A stretch of 64,000 nucleotides of DNA, from positions 1 to 64,000 of the forward strand of contig CAICTM010000308.1 in NCBI GenBank assembly GCA_903772945.1, in the 5' to 3' direction. The position numbers were made by a program, and so were the translations under genes. The notes under the pieces were generated by a model that saw only the letters and a program-made list of their open reading frames with translations, searched no databases and had not been told where the DNA came from. This document shows positions 33,421 through 44,072 of the stretch, piece by piece (position 1 is the stretch's first letter; each line of letters begins with the position of its first letter). This DNA is from Seminavis robusta (Eukaryota; Bacillariophyta; Bacillariophyceae; Naviculales; Naviculaceae).

Positions 33421-34324
33421 CAGGTCCAAATAATATGTGATGAGAGGCGTTTTGGAAGCTGCCTGTACAAAGACAAGAATCCTCCATTTTTCCGATACAT
33501 TCATTGGTTGCATCAATAACATTACGTAGGACTCTCTACGTTTCATCTTTTCGTCTCTAGTAATTACTAAGTAGTCTAGTCCGTTGCGATGGCTTTCTAT
33601 ATCCTTTTTGCTGTGTGTGTGGGTCAAAGAGAGAGGACAGGACATTGACTCTTGAGGCCCGGGCACCCTTTTTCGCCAATTCGGTTCTTGGATTGAGAAC
33701 CCAGCTCCCTTCTCGTTGCAAAGAGATTAAAATGACAATCCAAACCAATAATTTTTTTTGTGCAAATGCTCCCTCTACCTGAAGACTCGCTAGCTACTGC
33801 CGTGAGATGCTATGAGTCTCTTGACTGGTTCGGGTATCGTATCTACTCGAAATCAATGGAAGGAGCAACAAGCACTGGTAGCTAGACTACCAAGATCTCC
33901 AAAACATAGATTTCTTGGCTAATGCTACAGAATTAAAAAGTGTTGTCCAATACTCTTGCCCTTGAGTTGGTACCGGTAGCTTCGTCAACCACCACCACCC
34001 CCCGCACCTTCACAGTGTTCTGACTGGCTAATACGTAGAAGTGATCTCGCTCCTCAATCATTAGGGTGACATGACTGCTCCTAACACACCTGAGAAACAA
34101 TGGCTGGCTAGTTAGATGTCCAGACGGAATACAAGGCGAGCCACATCGAACTTCTGTATTGAAAGCCAAGCTAGCTGATCAAAAGCCAGCTCTATTGTTA
34201 TTCTCTTTAGTGTTTTAAAAAATTGGCTTCTACTATTGGAAGGTTACACGTATGATTAGAATGGATGGCGAGTAATTCTTCTCGAGTGTCATGGACCGAG
34301 TGCAAAGTTGTCGACACCTCCCAT
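33421..34324. other. Intergenic
   Basis: No gene recognised. A TACCGGTAG at 33971 and a CACCACCACCACCC run follow each other near 33970-34000. Confidence 0.45.
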
Positions 34325-34612
34325 TCATGCGGAGTTCTGTCTCTTGTATGGTGCACTGTCTTCTGCTGTCTCCTTCTGTTCATCCTCCTTCGAAAACCAT
34401 GAATGCATGAGGTTGCCAGTACTGCGGAACAGCAATGCGATGGATTCGTTTGTTACGTGACGCTTCTTCACGAGAAACTTGTCAACGTCGACATCTGCTA
34501 GTCGAGTCGGAGGGCGTTTGGGAGATGCATGTTGGGGAGACTCCCATGTATAACCCAGTGGGGATTGGAAGGGAGCATCTGTTGTTGCGGTGGAGATGGG
34601 GCTTTTGGACAT
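34325..34612 (-). CDS. Small hypothetical protein
   Basis: A 95-residue frame, ATG at 34612, with hydrophilic Ser/Pro-rich ends (SPQHASPKRPPTRLADVD) and a central KKRHVTNESIALLFRSTG segment. It has no recognisable domain, signal or membrane helix. Composition resembles other small diatom proteins, and it is the longest sensible frame locally, but there is no homology support. It could be spurious. Confidence 0.4.
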   Translation of the reverse strand: MSKSPISTATTDAPFQSPLGYTWESPQHASPKRPPTRLADVDVDKFLVKKRHVTNESIALLFRSTGNLMHSWFSKEDEQKETAEDSAPYKRQNSA

Positions 34613-35003
34613 CTTGTTATGTGGGATTTGTTGCTTCTGTCTTCTGTCTTCTGTCTGTGTTTCTGTTTTTGTTCTTTGTTTTTCGTTTTTGTGACTGCTG
34701 TGAGATAAGATTGCTGTCGTCTAAAGAATCCCCACCAAAGAACCATCATCTAATGGTGCTTGCAGAGTTGGTGCTGTGTAATCACTGGCGATTGCTACAA
34801 GTTCAGGTGTCCAAGCGCTGCGTTCTGTGTTTGAAGGCAACCAGCAGCCGAAAATGTGATTGCGAACCTGTCGCATCGGCTTGCCAGTCACAAAAAGGTA
34901 TCTGTGCTCCTCCGCTGCATCTCTCGATTAGGGATCAGCTGGAGGTTGGTTGTGCCAGTTAACCTCGGCAGGTAAACTGCCTGAGTTCTCAACCCCTTTA
35001 ATG

Positions 35004-35052
35004 CTATTTCCTATTTCCTATTTCCTATTTCCTATTTCCTATTTCCTATTCC
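35004..35052 (+). repeat. (CTATTTC)n microsatellite, seven copies
   Basis: Seven head-to-tail 7-bp units, the last one variant (CTATTCC). Confidence 0.9.
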
Positions 35053-35235
35053 GGTGAAGCCAAAGTATAAGGATAGAGATAGTCATAAGCCAACAAAACT
35101 GAACATTGATGGTTCAATACAAGTTAGGGGTAGGAATAAATCATTAATATTTAAGGTTAGTGCAATCAGCACAACAGCACAATAAGCCAGCAGGAGTTGT
35201 AAAGGTTAGATGGCAGCTGGTAAATTATAGAGTAG

Positions 35236-35366
35236 CGGGCGGCAACACACGACGTAGTCGGGTGTTGTCGCCAGGGCTAGCTTAATAAAGAAGGTTGCAA
35301 TGAGGGAATGAATAATACCGGGCGGCAACACACGACGTAGTCGGGTGTTGTCGCCAGGGCTGGCTT
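35236..35366. repeat. Duplicated hairpin-forming unit
   Basis: Two nearly identical ~47-bp units (35236-35282 and 35319-35366), 83 bases apart. Each contains an inverted repeat with 16-base arms (GGCGGCAACACACGAC and GTCGGGTGTTGTCGCC) around a 3-base loop, 14 of 16 positions pairing (35238-35272 and 35321-35355). Confidence 0.85.
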
Positions 35367-36769
35367 CAAAGATGGGTGCAATCTCGAACATGATCCTCCT
35401 TCTTCTATCTGTCTTTCTGCCGAGGTATCGCAGCTCCCGCTGACTTAACACTTGAACCGGTTCACTGGTTGCACTGGTACCAATAATACCGTAGCTCAAG
35501 GGTACTACCGGTAATATCTACCGGTAACCGGTACGGCACACAGCTTTGCGCAACTAACTTTTTCTTGCCACAACTCGCTCTTCTCTCCAAACGATCGAGT
35601 TGGGTTTCTTCTCGCTCGGTTGCCGACCTTCACCAGGTCGCCTCCACCATCCAGGATGCCAATGTCTCTGGCATACAACCCATTTCGAACGACTATGGAG
35701 TCTGAAATTGATCATTATTATTTACCGGTTTGCTTGCGAGGAGAGTGCACAACACAACTAGTAACTGGAATTAGAAAGGAGCCTCAGCATCCTTCAGATC
35801 CTTGCTTCTGAGGAGTTCCAATGTACCGTATGTTAGGATCACTGCCCCCTTAATAACAGAACGGGCTAATAGTACAGTATTGAAACTTGTCAGCTCACGA
35901 GCAATACAAACATGGTACCAGATAATGCTACCAGCCAGGCCCTCTTGTGCTGTAGAAGACGGTTGAAGGCTAGATTTCCAAAAGCAATGTTTTGACTTAC
36001 TTGTTTTGGAGATGATATCCCAGATTCGCTCCCAGGCCAGTGCTGCGCCATGTCTCGTTCACTTCCTTTCATTGCAGTTCTTTGGAATGCCAACGAATGT
36101 TGGTTCTGCCTACTAGCTAGCCAGCCAGCCAGTCCTGCACTATGGCAAGGCTGTTTCAGGTCATTAAGTTCAGTCCTACTAGCAGTGTTTGGTCCAAGGA
36201 ATCTTCCCTCCGCTCCGTTCTCTTTCATCCCCAGGCATTGCCACATGATGCAGTACCGGTAGTCGAAGTGTGGAGGCCGCAACGAAACCCTGCTTCAAAC
36301 TACAACCGTAACTAAATGATGGTTGGATGACGAACCACTCTGTTTTCCAATATTTCTATTAACTGGTCCACGCTACCGGTGTGCCTCCTTCAGCCTCCTT
36401 TTTGCTGCACTTTGGACCAAAGCAGTCTATCGTCGCCTTTGGTACGATTGCGAATTGCCCTACTAGATTGTTTTTCCTCTCCGCTCCCATGGCTGGTTGC
36501 TGAATGTGCGTTTGAATAAAAATCTTCGTTGGTTGCCAGAGGTCCCTGCATGCATCCAATTGGCTCTATGATTATCCCCAGCTTGGCGTTTTATACGGTA
36601 TTGTCCTGAGCCATCGTCCACCTTGAAAAAATTGGGTTCGGGCCCAGCTTTGTTGCGAGATCAGCCATGTAGCAGTACCGGTAGTACCTTCGTCGCCACA
36701 CCCAACCCTGATCTGAACATTTACAACAATAGTACTTCCATCTGTTCAGTGGATCGATCAATCAGTTAA

Positions 36770-37201
36770 TCAATCAATTTGCAAGACCACATCGTTGCTG
36801 TTGTCAGTAGCAGTAATCGGCATGGATGCCATTTCCACCACAATCGTAGAAGATGCACGATTCACAGTTTCTTGTGTTTGCAGAGTACCATTGGTATCTT
36901 CTCTCCTTTCAGTAGTAGTAGTAGTATTCAACGCCGGATCATTGGTGATTTCTTCTGAAGGCGTCGGTACCAGCCAATCCTTGGGATGTTCTAGAATGGC
37001 TCGTCGTGGTGGATTGGGTTCTTGTGGCGGCGGATATCCTCGTGCGTTGGCCCACCAATGTTGCAGTAGATTGGATGTGTAATTCCAAACAATCGTCAAT
37101 GTCTCATTGCGAATGTGACGTCGTTTCCGACGGCTCCAGAGCTTGGTCTTCTTGGAGGTACCAGTACTGGGGTTGTTGTCGTTGTCGTTGGTCATCATCA
37201 T
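36770..37201 (-). CDS. Small basic hypothetical protein
   Basis: From the ATG triplet at 37201 (MMMTNDNDNN) a 143-residue protein. It has a basic cluster (WSRRKRRHIRNE) followed by a Trp-containing segment (TIVWNYTSNLLQHWWANARG), then a Pro- and Thr-rich tail. No family recognised. The basic patch next to an amphipathic stretch could be a nuclear or membrane-binding signal. It is divergent from the four-helix membrane protein gene, with only about 145 bases between starts, so the two may share a promoter. Confidence 0.5.
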   Translation of the reverse strand: MMMTNDNDNNPSTGTSKKTKLWSRRKRRHIRNETLTIVWNYTSNLLQHWWANARGYPPPQEPNPPRRAILEHPKDWLVPTPSEEITNDPALNTTTTTERREDTNGTLQTQETVNRASSTIVVEMASMPITATDNSNDVVLQID

Positions 37202-37346
37202 GGTCGTTTGCTTTGTGTCTTTTTTGTTGCGCCGTTTGGCTGCTTTCCAATAAAAAGCCAGCAAGGCTGGTTTAGTCTGACTTCAACACTCCATCCAACC
37301 AACATCCCAGCTCCATCTTTCTGTCATCACCAAAGAACCAAAGAAG

Positions 37347-38108
37347 ATGGAGCATGACGCCGAGCAAGGAGCATCAGCAGTCGGCCCTTCAAATCCGTCA
37401 GGTGTAGACTCTATTGCCGACAACCCCGCCCCAGAAGGACCAACGACGTTGCAGCAAGCATTGGAGACTGACAACATCGAAGAGAACCCTGATATCAGCA
37501 ACGAGGAACGATGGTCGCTGATTTGGACGTTACTGATCATCTACTCGGCGTATAATGCCGTTGTGGGGTTCTTCGTGTCGCTTGGGGGATTTCTCGCCAA
37601 TATGATTTTTTACATTGTTGTTGTTGGACCCACTTCCAGTTGTTCCCAAGCCGACAAACTATTCATCTTGTCCACTGTGATTTTTGGGATTAACTTGTGC
37701 GACATGACACTGGGGTGTTGCACGGTGGGATACAGTTGGTTCCTGAAAAGGTCTCCTGCTGCTGGTCCACAACAACAACAAGCCAACAGCGACAGCAGTG
37801 AAAATCGAAACATCTTGCCTCATATCCGCAACAGCATCATCATTTGCACAGTGCAACTGTTCCTTTCCTTGTCAGGCATTGTAATTGCCATTGTGGGGTT
37901 GGTGCAAAATGCCAGTGCATGCGCCGGATCGGGCGCTGGCATGGCATTTAACATCTTGCTGTTTTTAGACTCGGGATGGGAACTCTTCATCTGGATTGGA
38001 GCCTACTACGTATTGCGTAAAGGGCATGCAAATGCACCCATCCCAGATATCGTAGACCAAATCGTACCAGATTCCGTGTGGGAATGGGCCAAACGAATAC
38101 AGTTGTGA
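37347..38108 (+). CDS. Four-helix membrane protein of unknown function
   Basis: A 253-residue single-exon protein, ATG at 37347. About 60 acidic, disordered residues precede four hydrophobic segments: LIWTLLIIYSAYNAVVGFFV, FILSTVIFGINLCDMTLGCC, IIICTVQLFLSLSGIVIAIV and AFNILLFLDSGWELFIWIGA. Layout resembles tetraspan-like small membrane proteins, but no defining motif (for example the tetraspanin CCG) is in place. The C-terminus is short and soluble. It ends about 135 bases before the truncated GPCR-like frame, in the same direction. Confidence 0.7.
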   Translation: MEHDAEQGASAVGPSNPSGVDSIADNPAPEGPTTLQQALETDNIEENPDISNEERWSLIWTLLIIYSAYNAVVGFFVSLGGFLANMIFYIVVVGPTSSCSQADKLFILSTVIFGINLCDMTLGCCTVGYSWFLKRSPAAGPQQQQANSDSSENRNILPHIRNSIIICTVQLFLSLSGIVIAIVGLVQNASACAGSGAGMAFNILLFLDSGWELFIWIGAYYVLRKGHANAPIPDIVDQIVPDSVWEWAKRIQL

Positions 38109-38244
38109 AAAAAGCAAAAAAGTCACATTACTATCAACAGCGGTAGAATGGAATCTGGAGCCATACCGGTCGGTACTACCGTATCCTTTGGCGCCGCATC
38201 AAATTATTGAGTGCACTGATCCAAAATCTGGAGAGGGCTGGTGA

Positions 38245-39630
38245 AGAGGAGAGTCTCAGTCGACTCTAGCTTCCATAAAAGACGACAAAGCATTCCAACA
38301 GGAATTCATCAAAAGCCACTCAGAACCCCACCTATTCGACAATATCACCTTTGACTTCCCTGGTTGGTCCAAGATACAGTATTTGACATATGACGCGGTC
38401 ATTGCTCTTGGTATCACGGCGTGCGAGACTTCTGGTTTGTTCACCGGAACTGAATTCTACGACAACTTGCTGAAAATTGACTTTGAGGGTTTGTCAGGTA
38501 GAGTTCAGTTAGACAGCAAAGCAGGGAACCGGCGTGGGGGTGGTCTCGAGTTTGAGATTATCAATGTAGTTATCTCAGATCAAACAAGTGCTCACCCGGA
38601 CAATGGATCGATTTCATTCACTCGGAATGCCACTGCTTTGGTCACATTTCAACCAGAGACACACCAAGGCAATGTAGAATTGCTACAGCCTTTCCTCTAC
38701 AATGACAACACAACAAAGCCACCTCCCGTGTTGCCACAACTGGAAGAAAAAATGAACCTGATTCCAGAGCCGGTCTTGGTATTTGGATTTTGTCTGGCAG
38801 GAATTATTATCCTCCAATTGATTGGATGGGCTGGATGGGTTCATGTCAACAGGCAAAAGCCTGTAGTTTCTGCAGCACAACCACTCTTCTTGACATTGCT
38901 GTGCATGGGAACATTCCTGATGGCATTGGCAATCATCCCTCTTGGCCTCCAAGAACCCAGCACTGGCTTGGATGCAGCATGTATGTCAATCCCCTGGCTA
39001 GTCTGCATTGGATTCTGTGTTGCCATGTCAGCCTTGCTTTCGAAAGCTATCAGAATCAACAAACTAATGAAGTCTGGCACTGCTTTCCGAAGGGTTGTGC
39101 TGAAACCAACTGATGTGATGCCGCCCTTTCTCACATTGATGTGCATCAATGTTGCTTTCCTAATTGCCTGGACAGCTTCGCCATACAGTTTGTCGTGGCA
39201 ACGGACCAAAGTCAACAACTATGACGAGTTTAGGCGACAGGTTGAGTCTGTTGGCATGTGCCAGCCACAAGGAGACCAATGGTACCTATTCTTCTTGCTG
39301 CCTTTGACAGCAGTCAATATTGTTGCAACTGGCCTTGCCACATACCATACATACAAAGCCAGAGACCTCCCAGTAGAGTTTCGTGAGACCAGGTACTTTG
39401 CTCTGTCGATGATCACTCTCTCAGAGATTTGTTTGATTGGTCTACCAACCATTGGAGCTGTGGTCGGAAGCCCAACCGGGCTCTACTTGGTGGTTTCTAT
39501 TGTCCTGTTTGTATCCTGCAATGCCATCTTGCTCCCGCTGTTTGTTCCCAAGTACCTCTGTCGAAATGTGACAGCACGAGGGAACCCCATTCGCAGTAGC
39601 ATTGAAGCATACAACAAAGGACCAGAATAA
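38245..39630 (+). CDS. Class C (GABA-B-like) GPCR lacking most of its ligand-binding head
   Basis: An open frame from a stop at 38242-38244 to 39630. It begins with the tail of a Venus-flytrap (ANF receptor) lobe: FPGW, TYDAVIALGITACETSG, GLSGRVQLD. Seven transmembrane helices follow, from PVLVFGFCLAGIIILQLIGW to GLYLVVSIVLFVSCNAILLP, ending in LFVPKYLC, a class C helix-7 hallmark. A complete relative would have several hundred more extracellular residues. No in-frame ATG precedes the lobe remnant. The first in-frame ATG (about 38751, MNLIPEP) would give a bare 7TM protein of about 290 residues. An acceptor-like CAG at 38257-38259 allows an upstream exon, but the preceding 130 bases hold none and the neighbouring gene ends at 38108. 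Either a 5'-truncated pseudogene or a head-less receptor. The 7TM part shows no stops. Confidence 0.75.
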   Translation, partial: RGESQSTLASIKDDKAFQQEFIKSHSEPHLFDNITFDFPGWSKIQYLTYDAVIALGITACETSGLFTGTEFYDNLLKIDFEGLSGRVQLDSKAGNRRGGGLEFEIINVVISDQTSAHPDNGSISFTRNATALVTFQPETHQGNVELLQPFLYNDNTTKPPPVLPQLEEKMNLIPEPVLVFGFCLAGIIILQLIGWAGWVHVNRQKPVVSAAQPLFLTLLCMGTFLMALAIIPLGLQEPSTGLDAACMSIPWLVCIGFCVAMSALLSKAIRINKLMKSGTAFRRVVLKPTDVMPPFLTLMCINVAFLIAWTASPYSLSWQRTKVNNYDEFRRQVESVGMCQPQGDQWYLFFLLPLTAVNIVATGLATYHTYKARDLPVEFRETRYFALSMITLSEICLIGLPTIGAVVGSPTGLYLVVSIVLFVSCNAILLPLFVPKYLCRNVTARGNPIRSSIEAYNKGPE

Positions 39631-40464
39631 GAAGCGATCTCATCGTATCGGAGACCCATCAGTGCGTTTTGTGCGAAGACACGCTCCGTCGGAGATGTGA
39701 ATTCATTAGACTCTCGACAGCTCTCTCTCTACGAGGGTTGTCTTCCAGAGCGAAGCTGGTGTAATATAGATGCTGAAGCTGAGATAGTGAAACAGTATAG
39801 CAAACAGCGCTTGCTTTGTCCGTAAGCTAGATTAGTTATACACGCGTACCTGATAGTGTTCAATTCAGCCAGAGTCTCCGAAGGAAACAATGCCATTGTA
39901 CTACTTTCTCTCGCATGCGCCTTAGCTAGTTTCTTTTTCCGATGCAATACAGGCATCCACTCGGCTATACCGGTATTGTCGAACACTACTACAGAACAGT
40001 CCGTGCAAATCAGACTCAACCGCAGCCACCTCATGCTCACTGCTCGTGCCCATGCTATACTTTTTGCCTTTCTTCAGGCAGGCACCGGTACTGTACCTTG
40101 GAGGCTGCCCTGGTCAAAACTTGTGCCGTCGGGATCATTGGCTGGCTGGCTGCCTGTGAAGAACCCTGCCCAAGAAAGCTTGCTGCATTCACAGGGGCTA
40201 TCAATGGTAGGGAGTAGTACAGGTACCGGTTCAGTAGAGCGCTTCTTTCAGGTTGTGGGCTAGCTAGATAGATAGTAGATGATTTGCGGAGCAAACGTAT
40301 TGGGTCTTCCCGTGGACTCGTACCACGGCTTATTCAGCATGAACTCTCTATATTTGGAATAGGCCTACCGGTATGAGATCGCCTTGGATCAGCGCAGTAG
40401 ATACAGTCAAACCAAAAATTTAATATTACACTCTCTTTTCTACCTGCCCCACCCGCTACGGTAG
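39631..40464. other. Intergenic, convergent 3' ends
   Basis: No gene recognised. TACCGGTA-type palindromes near 39968, 40084, 40223 and 40366. Confidence 0.45.
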
Positions 40465-41016
40465 CTATTGCTTTGCTTCAAACAAGATTTCATCTTCCGT
40501 TTCCGTGTCATCTTCCAGTTTCTTGTCGTCTCCCATGAGAGAGGTCCAGAAGGTTCCAATTTCCTTTGTCATGCTGCTCATGAAACTATCTATGTCCTCG
40601 ACTACTCCTTCTTTGTCCTCACTGGCTGTGGAAGTTCTGGTTGTCGTTTCTTCTGGAGCTGGTGCTTTCAAGTGGCGTGATGAGGAGTTAATATCCCTCG
40701 AACTCCAGGTAAATCCCAAAAAGGTGGAAGCTGTGGACGCCTCTTGTTGTTGTTTCAGTATTTCCTGCGCCTCGTCCGAATTCTTGGGTCCGTCGTCATG
40801 CACGTCACAGTCGGAAAAGTCTAGGTCGTCCAAATCTAGCAATTCCGAAGGAGCCGTGACGCTGGGTCGTCTTCCCATCAAGATCGACATGCGACCCATT
40901 ACCGATTGTCGGCCTTGGAGCACAGACGATCGAAGCTTGCTTCGGTAGCTGTTGTTGCTGCGAAAGGAAGCGCTGGTAGTAGTAGAGCTGATGATTTCCT
41001 CTTGAAAGGTAACCAT
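40465..41016 (-). CDS. Small disordered hypothetical protein
   Basis: A 183-residue protein, ATG at 41016 in CACCATGG-like context (AACCATGG on the minus strand). The N-terminal half is Ser/Arg-rich (SNNSYRSKLRSS, MGRRPSVTAP: possible phosphosites), followed by an acidic patch (LLDLDDLDFSDCD) and a C-terminal acidic tail (DDTETEDEILFEAKQ). No transmembrane segment, no family recognised. Codon pattern and clean start support a real gene. The role is unknown. Confidence 0.6.
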   Translation of the reverse strand: MVTFQEEIISSTTTSASFRSNNSYRSKLRSSVLQGRQSVMGRMSILMGRRPSVTAPSELLDLDDLDFSDCDVHDDGPKNSDEAQEILKQQQEASTASTFLGFTWSSRDINSSSRHLKAPAPEETTTRTSTASEDKEGVVEDIDSFMSSMTKEIGTFWTSLMGDDKKLEDDTETEDEILFEAKQ

Positions 41017-42354
41017 GGTTGTTGTGGTTGATTGGATTGTGTTGAAATCGAGTGTGCTTTGGTTTATTCGCTTGGTGATTTTATGGTGGTGGTGGTGACG
41101 TGTGACGTGATGCTTGGCCACTATAATACATAATCCAGCACGGTATCGGTAGTAGCTAGCCTGTACCTTGCTTGGTTGTTGCTCAGATCCTTTCGGTTTC
41201 CAGGGCAATCCCTGTCTGTGCTGAAAGAAGCAATACAATTCAAGACCGGTTTATGGCACTCTCAACATCACAGATCTTCCATGCATTCTCTATTCTTGCC
41301 TTGACGCCGTCCAAGACGTGGGCAAGAAAAACGAGTAGAAATTACCGATAAATGTCCCTGTTATTTATGGATGGTCATTCAGAAAGCCACAGCTTACATG
41401 TACAGCTTACATAATACCGTACCAGGTAATGGGTACCGGTACTGGTTAGCTGCAGTCTTCCTCCACCCTCACCCTCTTCCCACGATGTTTCCGCTCACTT
41501 TTTGCCAAATTCAAGGTCACTCCGATCGAAGGCCCTCACTGAGCAGTATCCTTGTCAGTGGCTCGAAGATTCGATTCTAAAGGATATTGCTGGGGAGATA
41601 TCAGCCCGTGTGTACCAAGCTCACAGGAGTGACACGAAAGGTGTGGCCACGGAAGAGGAGAGGAGTGAAAGATACACCAGCCAAGAGGTGCCTCGCTGTC
41701 AGAGCCATCGGGTAGCTAGAGGAGAGGTGCCACCCGTACGGAACGAAAGCACGACTCGTCACCCATCGCAAGGTAGGTGTCCGCTTTGAACAACAGCCAC
41801 AAAGAGTGCAAGACGAATCCGACAGGAAAGACGATTTATCGCTGGAATTCCGCCAGGCTTTAATAGGATGCAATGAACGAATAGACCATTTCCGGCGCCG
41901 AAGGCCGGGGCTTCTTTCAACTGCATGATTGTCCTACAGCCTTGAACTATAATACCACTACTAGTTTAAAGTTCACTCAACTCTTTGTTCTGTGAGGCCG
42001 AACTGTGATCTCAACTGCAGAAGCCGACCACAGTTGACAATCGAACCTTCCACTACTAGGTATGGCTACCGGTACCTTACCACTACTACCGGTACCGTAG
42101 GTCGACAACAGCATGGGCTGCTACTACGGTACCGCTGCCACTGATACTAATACAATGATACGGAAAAGGCTGTCGGTCGTTGGTGTGCTTGGGGCAACGC
42201 TCGGTCATCAATGCCAAGAGCAGCCTAAACTTTGTGAAGAGGGACTGGATCAATTTGCCCCCTCTCCCTGACGATATTTAAAAACCCTAGCCCAAAACAG
42301 GAAAAATGACTTTGGCTGGGAAGTGTTATACTGGGCGAAATCCTCTGCGCCTTT
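41017..42354. other. Intergenic
   Basis: No supported gene. Near 42060-42130 are several close GGTACCGTA/TACCGGTA words. GTGGTGGTGGTGACGTGTGACGTG-type sequence lies near 41083-41108 just upstream of the minus-strand gene. Confidence 0.4.
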
Positions 42355-42650
42355 GTTTTTCCGAAGGGCCATCATCATGAGCTACTAGTGAGCCTGGGAG
42401 AGAAGCTGTGCAAGACCCATGCTGATACCGGTACATGTAATTGAGAGCAAAGGCAATACTTGTCTCTCCAGGGAAGGCACCCAAATTTACTACTAGTAGG
42501 AGTCGCAAATGGCTCATGTTTGCAGTGCTTGCTTCTGTCGCATTGATTTCGCAAGATAGCAATGTTATCATTGATGTCTTTGTCTCCATTGGAATCACTG
42601 ACGAACTCACGAGGTCAAGAACCACAATCTGCCAAGCCAACAGTCACAGA
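42355..42650 (+). pseudogene. Duplicate of glycosyltransferase 5' end, start codon lost
   Basis: About 290 bases matching 42837-43125, which is the leader and first ~65 codons of the intact gene downstream. The ATG of the intact copy (42918) corresponds to AAG here (in GAGCAAAGGC). The remaining frame (AILVSPGKAPK, KWLMFAVLASVALISQDSN) stays recognisable for about 45 codons, then shifts and stops. The rest of the gene is absent. Confidence 0.85.
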
Positions 42651-42917
42651 CGTTGAAGAACGGAACTTGCCCACAAGTTTTGGTTGTGTAATATTGTCGG
42701 ATAAAGTTGCTGGGTAAATGGTTGCTTTTGCCAGATGCTGTGGACTTAGCAAATTTTTGCCAGGTGTTGGATATCATAACTTGATCTGATTTTGGGGTAT
42801 TCACGGTGGCAAGTGCAGCTACCGGTAGCATAATTTATTTTCCAGAGGGCCATCATCATGAGCTAAGCCTGGGAGAGAAGCTGTGCAAGAACCAAGCTAG
42901 TCTAATAATTGAGAGCA

Positions 42918-44072
42918 ATGGCAATACTTGTCTCTCCAGGGAAGGCACCCAAAGGTGCTCCTAGTACATGTAGGAGCGGCAAATGGCTCATGTTTGCAAT
43001 GTTTGCTTCTGTCGCATTGATTTCCCAAGATAACAATGTTATTGATATCTTCGTGCCGTCTTTGTCTCCCTTGGAATCACTGACGAACTCACAAGGTCAA
43101 GAACGACAATCTGCCAAGCCAACAACACCAGAACTTTCGAGAGCACCCACGTCAACAGTCACATTGAAAGCGATTTCGTACAGTCTTTATGGAAGTAACC
43201 CTAAATATACGGTTGGAATGATCAACGTTGCCACCACCTTACCAAGATTCTTTGCGGATTGGCAAGCTTGGATATATCATGACAACACTGTTCCAAACTC
43301 AACCCTCCAAGAGTTGCAAAATGTGGGACATCATGTCAAACTCATCAATGTGGAGACAGATCTACCAACATGGGTTCATCCACGGTTGAATCCCATGACT
43401 TGGCGATTTCTGATTGCCTCCAATCCTGCCGTAGACGCGTATGCCGTACGAGACAGCGATTCGCTTCCGTCTGCCCGGGAATTTGCAGCTGTGGAGGAAT
43501 TTCTCAAGTCCGGCAAAGCATTCCATTTCATACGAGACCATCCTATGCATAATCCTCAAAAGTTTGCACCCATTTTAGGGGGAATGTGGGGAGGCGTACA
43601 TCGAGGAGTGCCGCATATGGATCGACTGTTGAAGATGTGGTACAGCAAGAAGGAAAAATCAACCGGGTATGCATACGCCGATGATCAAGATTTTCTGTGG
43701 ACAGAAATAATGCCACTCGCCTATCAAGACGTCCTTCAGCATGACTCTTACTATTGCCGAGAATCAAATGCCATTGCTTTTCCCGTCAGCCGCGAGGAAA
43801 GTGACGCAGACGACAACAATCCAAATTTCTTTGTCGGCAACAGTTTTGCCCAACGAAACAAACCTAGTCGGGGGAGTGGGAAAATTGGCCAGGCTAAGAA
43901 GCGTTACGAGGAATGTCTACAGGATCGCAAGACAAAAGAGACACAACTGGACAAGTCAGGAGTGAAACGAGGAGATTTCCCATCTCACTTCAATACTACT
44001 TTCAACGGTCCTATTCAGGGGTCATCCACAGACGCATGGGCAGTCTGGAGTCGACAGATGAAGCTAGACTAA
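42918..44072 (+). CDS. Putative DxD glycosyltransferase, membrane-anchored
   Basis: A 384-residue protein; ATG at 42918. A weak hydrophobic segment near residues 25-40 (WLMFAMFASVALI) could be a signal anchor. The catalytic-looking core starts AISYSLYGSNPKYTVGMI, followed by WIYHDNTVPNSTLQEL, MTWRFLIASNP, then RDSDSLPSAREFAAV with a DxD-type metal/nucleotide-sugar motif, RDHPMHN, GGMWGG and DDQDFLW. I know this pattern from uncharacterised glycosyltransferase-like proteins of algae and bacteria; donor and acceptor sugars are unknown. The C-terminus is hydrophilic. A dead duplicate of the gene's 5' end lies directly upstream. Confidence 0.75.
   Translation: MAILVSPGKAPKGAPSTCRSGKWLMFAMFASVALISQDNNVIDIFVPSLSPLESLTNSQGQERQSAKPTTPELSRAPTSTVTLKAISYSLYGSNPKYTVGMINVATTLPRFFADWQAWIYHDNTVPNSTLQELQNVGHHVKLINVETDLPTWVHPRLNPMTWRFLIASNPAVDAYAVRDSDSLPSAREFAAVEEFLKSGKAFHFIRDHPMHNPQKFAPILGGMWGGVHRGVPHMDRLLKMWYSKKEKSTGYAYADDQDFLWTEIMPLAYQDVLQHDSYYCRESNAIAFPVSREESDADDNNPNFFVGNSFAQRNKPSRGSGKIGQAKKRYEECLQDRKTKETQLDKSGVKRGDFPSHFNTTFNGPIQGSSTDAWAVWSRQMKLD

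Larger units (their letters stand above)
34613..36769. other. Long intergenic stretch with repeats
   Basis: No supported gene. It holds a TATTTCC microsatellite (35004-35052), a duplicated hairpin unit (35236-35366), a triple ACCGGTA block at 35505-35533 and further palindromes near 35724, 36256, 36376 and 36676. CTTCTGTCTTCTGTCTTC repeats occur at 34637-34660. Confidence 0.45.

Noticed and set aside
41502-41873. Overlapping frames of about 90 codons
   Set aside because: Present on both strands with no protein-like pattern.
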